From: Firmicutes bacterium ADurb.Bin248
GTDB taxonomy: Bacteria; Bacillota; Clostridia; Christensenellales; CAG-138
Direction of reading: 5' to 3'
DNA length: 48,176 nt
NCBI GenBank assembly: GCA_002069725.1
Contig: MWBW01000020.1
Location: 1 to 48,176 of the forward strand
This document shows, one piece after another, positions 46,401-48,176 of the stretch. Positions within the stretch are counted from its first letter, which is position 1; each line of letters starts with the position of its first letter. The position numbers were made by a program, and so were the translations under genes. The notes beneath the pieces are model-generated. The model saw only the letters and a program-made list of their open reading frames with translations, did no database searches and was not told the origin of the DNA.

Positions 46401-47308
46401 TGGAAACCGTGCTCGCCCTCGAGGCGAAATTCGGCGTCAAGCTCGCCGTGAAGGATCTTTTCGTATACCGCACCGCGCGCAAGGTCGCCGCGGCGCTCGC
46501 GCCGGAAGGCCGCGCGGACGCGCCGGCCGCGCCTGCCGTTCCCGCGAGGGGCGATTCGATTCCTGTCGCGGCGCCCCGCGCGACGTATCCGGCCACGCCC
46601 ACGCAGGTGGGCATCTACCTCGACTCGCAAGCCTCCCCGCGCTCGCTCGCCTACAACATGCCGGGCGCCTTCCGCCTGCCCGAAGGGGCGGACAGGGGCA
46701 AGCTGCTCGCGGCGCTGCGCGAGCTCGTCGCAAGCGAAAGGCTGCTGCGCGCGAGCTTCGAGCTCAGCGAAAACGGCCTCGTGCAGCGCGTGTGGGAAAA
46801 ACGCCGCCTTCGGCCTCGAGGTACTCCCGCAGGAGAGCTTCGAGCGGGCGATGCTCGCCTTCGTGCGCCCGTTCGACGTGACGCGGCCGCCTCTCATGCG
46901 CGCGGCGCTGTGGGATTCGCCCAACGGGGACGCATACCTCTTCTTCGATACGCACCATCTGATCGGCGACGGGCTCACGAGCCCCCTGCTGATGAAAAAG
47001 CTCGGCGCGCTCTATTCCGGCTGCGCCTTAGGCGCGGGGGCGGACTTCCTCGACTACGCGCTCTGGCAGGCGGAAAAGGGCGACGACGCAAACGCGCGCG
47101 CATACTGGGAAGCCCGGCTCGCGGACGCGCCCGAACCACCCGATCTGCCCTTCGACCGCCCGGAGACCGCGCCCGGCCCGTATCCGGGCAAAAAGCTCGC
47201 CTTCGCGCTGTCCGCGCGCTTTGCCGCGCAAGTCGAAGCGTACTGCGCCGCGCGCTCCGCGACGCCGTTCATGCTCTTCGCCTCGGCGTACGCGCTGCTT
47301 TTACATAA
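43436..47308 (+). CDS. Nonribosomal peptide synthetase: C-A-PCP-(C), frame broken near 46,800
   Basis: A multidomain enzyme assembling a peptide on a carrier protein. Domains in order: condensation (about 10-430) with the active HHIISDG at 139-145; adenylation (about 450-930) with YTSGSTGRPKG from residue 605, NQYGPSETT from 741, YRSGD, and TRSGKIDYLAL; carrier domain (about 950-1025) with DYFLSGGDSL and phosphopantetheine Ser985; then the start of a second condensation domain (PATPTQVGIYLDSQ). A five-A run at 46797-46801 shifts the frame at about residue 1121. The text after it to 47308 is not NRPS-like; the real continuation lies in the next frame. Start GTG 43436 has GGAGGT 9 bases upstream. 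The N-terminal condensation domain means it either starts with an acyl donor or takes a chain from another protein. Confidence 0.88.
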   Translation: MRDNRPESAPYALSSNQMNIWNAEKAFSGTSINAVCATIRVLGAVDIPALQKALDAVVSSEAQLRARIALEDGAPKQYVSPYEHRLFPVFDFTKTDSTGLSHWEDTVAREPMKLIDAPLYDFRIFRQSESEGGILVKLHHIISDGWSQMLLSNRIAETYLALLSGREAKLVPGPSYELHVEKENVYLGSPARGKDEAFWRERLEGFEGASAVKDCLSADVSPVGRRKTFRLSHMLNHLIRDFCEKYRVAPFAVYYMALAIYLNRATGARRLAIGVPVFNRIDYQEKSTLGMFVSTLPFLGEIDEQWSFARFNEELMGQWLELLRHQRLPFTQISGISKKLNPDAGGLFHIVLSYQTSRMYKSENASVAFTGRWHYSGYQGEHLLIHLSSMEDNYRFSVDYDYLTQIFSEQDIDKLHEYLTNILTDALADPDMPVWKLPVIGLEEKGKVLFSFNQTAKSLPCADVPAMLRQAVKAHPRRVAVIHEGRRLTYEALFSMASSYARAIDALCPDGGGAVAVCLEKGFPLAAAVAAAAVSGRTWLTLPEDTPPGRLNEILEDSGAAVLVCAPGAEPPGCRVPALYPEKAAGYDASPYPEKPGAKTAYMVYTSGSTGRPKGVLIGQESLVNLASAARALYGHGAVLSLCSQGFDVFVMECAVSLMNGRTIVFPEPGEQEDPRALAALIRGFAVGNLFLPPSRLEAYMREPEFAKALCCVESIVCGGERFPGELTQAVRQYSEAAVYNQYGPSETTIAVSYKRLNDASAVTIGKPMDNCRLYVLDAHLQPLPIGVAGEVYIGGLCVGQGYRNLPELTEKSFLPSPFEPGDTLYRSGDAGAWTPDGEIALGGRLDDQVKLRGLRIEPREIAMRLSAHERVAQAAVRVVSRGSGTLIAAYYISDSEIPEAELTEFLRSYLPVYMLPGAYVRLERMPVTRSGKIDYLALPEPELAAGGAPARDEAEAETLAVFRATLRNPELDVESDYFLSGGDSLTAMETVLALEAKFGVKLAVKDLFVYRTARKVAAALAPEGRADAPAAPAVPARGDSIPVAAPRATYPATPTQVGIYLDSQASPRSLAYNMPGAFRLPEGADRGKLLAALRELVASERLLRASFELSENGLVQRVWEKRRLRPRGTPAGELRAGDARLRAPVRRDAAASHARGAVGFAQRGRIPLLRYAPSDRRRAHEPPADEKARRALFRLRLRRGGGLPRLRALAGGKGRRRKRARILGSPARGRARTTRSALRPPGDRARPVSGQKARLRAVRALCRASRSVLRRALRDAVHALRLGVRAAFT
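46797..46801 (+). other. Frameshift point in the NRPS gene
   Basis: Reading TGG GAA AAA CGC continues the upstream frame, while dropping one A (TGG GAA AAC GCC) gives uninterrupted condensation-domain sequence to the window end. The site is a homopolymer of five A, so an assembly error, a recent mutation or a recoding site are possible. Confidence 0.85.
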
Positions 47309-48176
47309 GCTCACCGGCGCGAAGGACGTCCTCCTGGGCACGACGGCTTCCGGCAGGACCGCGCCGCAGTCGCGCGACATACTCGGCCCCTTCGTTCGCA
47401 CGCTTCCGCTGCGGCTCCAGCTTTCCCCGGAGGGCAGCGCGGCGGAGCTCGTCGAACAGGTGCGCGGCCGCACGCTCGAATTGATCGCCCATCAGGATGT
47501 CGACGCCGCCGCCGTCGCGCGGCAGGCGCGCGGCAAGGCCGGGCGCGTCTTCAACGCGCTCTTCTCCATGCGTCCCTTCGGGGAGGAGGAGTTCGCCTTC
47601 CTCGGCGAAAAAGTCGACCTCGTCCCCGCGGACACGGGCTATGCGAAGTTCCCGCTCTCCCTCGAGGCCGCGAAGGCCGGGGGGGGATACGCCTTCACGC
47701 TCGAATACGCGGCCAACCTCATAGACGACGACGCGGCCGCGCTCTGGACGCGAAGCTATACTGCCATCGTCGGCGCGCTGCTTTCGAACGACGCGGTTTC
47801 CATAGCGCAGCTCGACCCGCTGTGCGAGCAGGATCGCTACGATCTCATAGACCGGCCGGACAGGCTCAATACGCCTTTCGCGGACATTCCGCTCGACTAT
47901 ACCATCGCCCACGCCGCCCTGGTGAGGGCGGACGCGCCCGCGGTCCGCTTTTGCGGGGAAACGACGAGCTACGCCGCGCTCATGGCGCGCGCGGAGCGCG
48001 TCGCGCGCGCGCTCGCCGCCAGAGGACTGGGCAGGGGCGACGTCGTGGGCGTCGTGCACGCGAGGACGCCCGACCTGCTCGCCGCCCTCGTGGGCATCAT
48101 GCGCGCGGGCTGCGCCTACATGCCCGCGCTCGCGAGCTATCCCGCCGAGAGGCTCGCCTATAACGTCCAGAACATC
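46800..48176 (+). CDS. NRPS continuation after frameshift: second condensation domain and start of second adenylation domain
   Basis: This frame is open for 459 codons to the window edge. It continues the second condensation domain with NAAFGLEVLPQESFERAML, the active site FDTHHLIGDG (CAC at 46953), LLLHKLTGAKDVLLGTTASG and GPFVRTLPLRLQL. From about 47890 a second adenylation domain begins (DAPAVRFCGETTSYAALM, then GIMRAGCAYMPALAS), cut by the window. So the assembly line has at least two modules. If the frameshift is real, an ATG at 46851 could start a separate polypeptide, but that would split a condensation domain. Confidence 0.87.

Noticed and set aside
46797..46803. Programmed -1 ribosomal frameshift in the NRPS gene
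   Set aside because: The needed shift is +1, and the sequence in the zero frame does not form a standard X-XXY-YYZ slippery site; an indel is simpler.
43457..46978. Minus-strand open frame of 1173 codons opposite the NRPS gene
   Set aside because: It has no recognisable domain and a His/Val/Arg/Gly-rich composition typical of antisense frames in GC-rich genes; the plus strand has clear NRPS motifs.

Overview
The window is a GC-rich, gene-dense chromosomal segment that fits a spore-forming, single-membrane (monoderm) member of the Bacillota, most likely a high-GC Clostridia lineage such as Oscillospirales or Christensenellales. This placement is inferred from gene content: a SpoIID homologue, the ecfA1-ecfA2-ecfT-truA gene order, BMP-type nucleoside ABC transport, a DUF1292 protein, a stand-alone E2-like acyltransferase, strong AGGAG ribosome-binding sites, and a Tad pilus set without outer-membrane secretin genes. 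I see no rRNA, tRNA, CRISPR array, phage or insertion sequence.

Layout. 1-5.6 kb: the 3' end of threonine synthase, then a BMP-family nucleoside-type ABC importer (lipoprotein, double ATPase, two permeases). 5.6-13.9 kb: DUF2461, a SANT/Myb-like DNA-binding protein, a membrane-anchored NlpC/P60 hydrolase, DUF2804, a YpsA-like SLOG protein, an ABC-F ATPase, an E2-like acyltransferase and DUF1292. 13.9-22.9 kb: class II fructose-bisphosphate aldolase, a membrane-anchored glycosyltransferase, an M29 aminopeptidase, GAPDH, a PAS-GGDEF diguanylate cyclase, an alanine/ornithine racemase-family enzyme, a GNAT acetyltransferase, a GyrI-like effector-binding protein and a LacI regulator. 22.9-34.8 kb: a Tad/Flp pilus locus. 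34.9-43.3 kb, minus strand: rmuC, an ECF S component, a D-2-hydroxyacid dehydrogenase, truA, a small membrane protein, ecfT, ecfA2, ecfA1, then an RluA-type pseudouridine synthase and spoIID. 43.4 kb to the end: a nonribosomal peptide synthetase running off the window, with a one-base frameshift.

The most interesting part is the Tad locus. Three RNA elements (about 23.09, 24.54 and 24.83 kb) match the class I cyclic-di-GMP riboswitch (GEMM-I) core. The first precedes a TadG-like surface protein. The other two are arranged in tandem before the prepilin peptidase, three near-identical Flp pilins carried on a 208-bp tandem repeat, a divergent fourth pilin, and the TadE, CpaB, TadZ, TadA, TadB and TadC machinery. 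Each aptamer is followed by an intrinsic terminator whose 5' arm can pair with the 3' strand of its own aptamer, which predicts that c-di-GMP switches the pilus off. The operon ends with a DUF192 protein and a long DivIVA-like coiled-coil protein with six 18-residue repeats, a candidate scaffold for placing the pilus in a cell without an outer membrane. An apparently active diguanylate cyclase lies about 4 kb upstream.

The three larger intergenic gaps between convergent genes carry related hairpin-rich modules with similar inverted ends, probably a dispersed terminator or MITE-like repeat family. All functional statements come from reading motifs in the translations; no database search was run.
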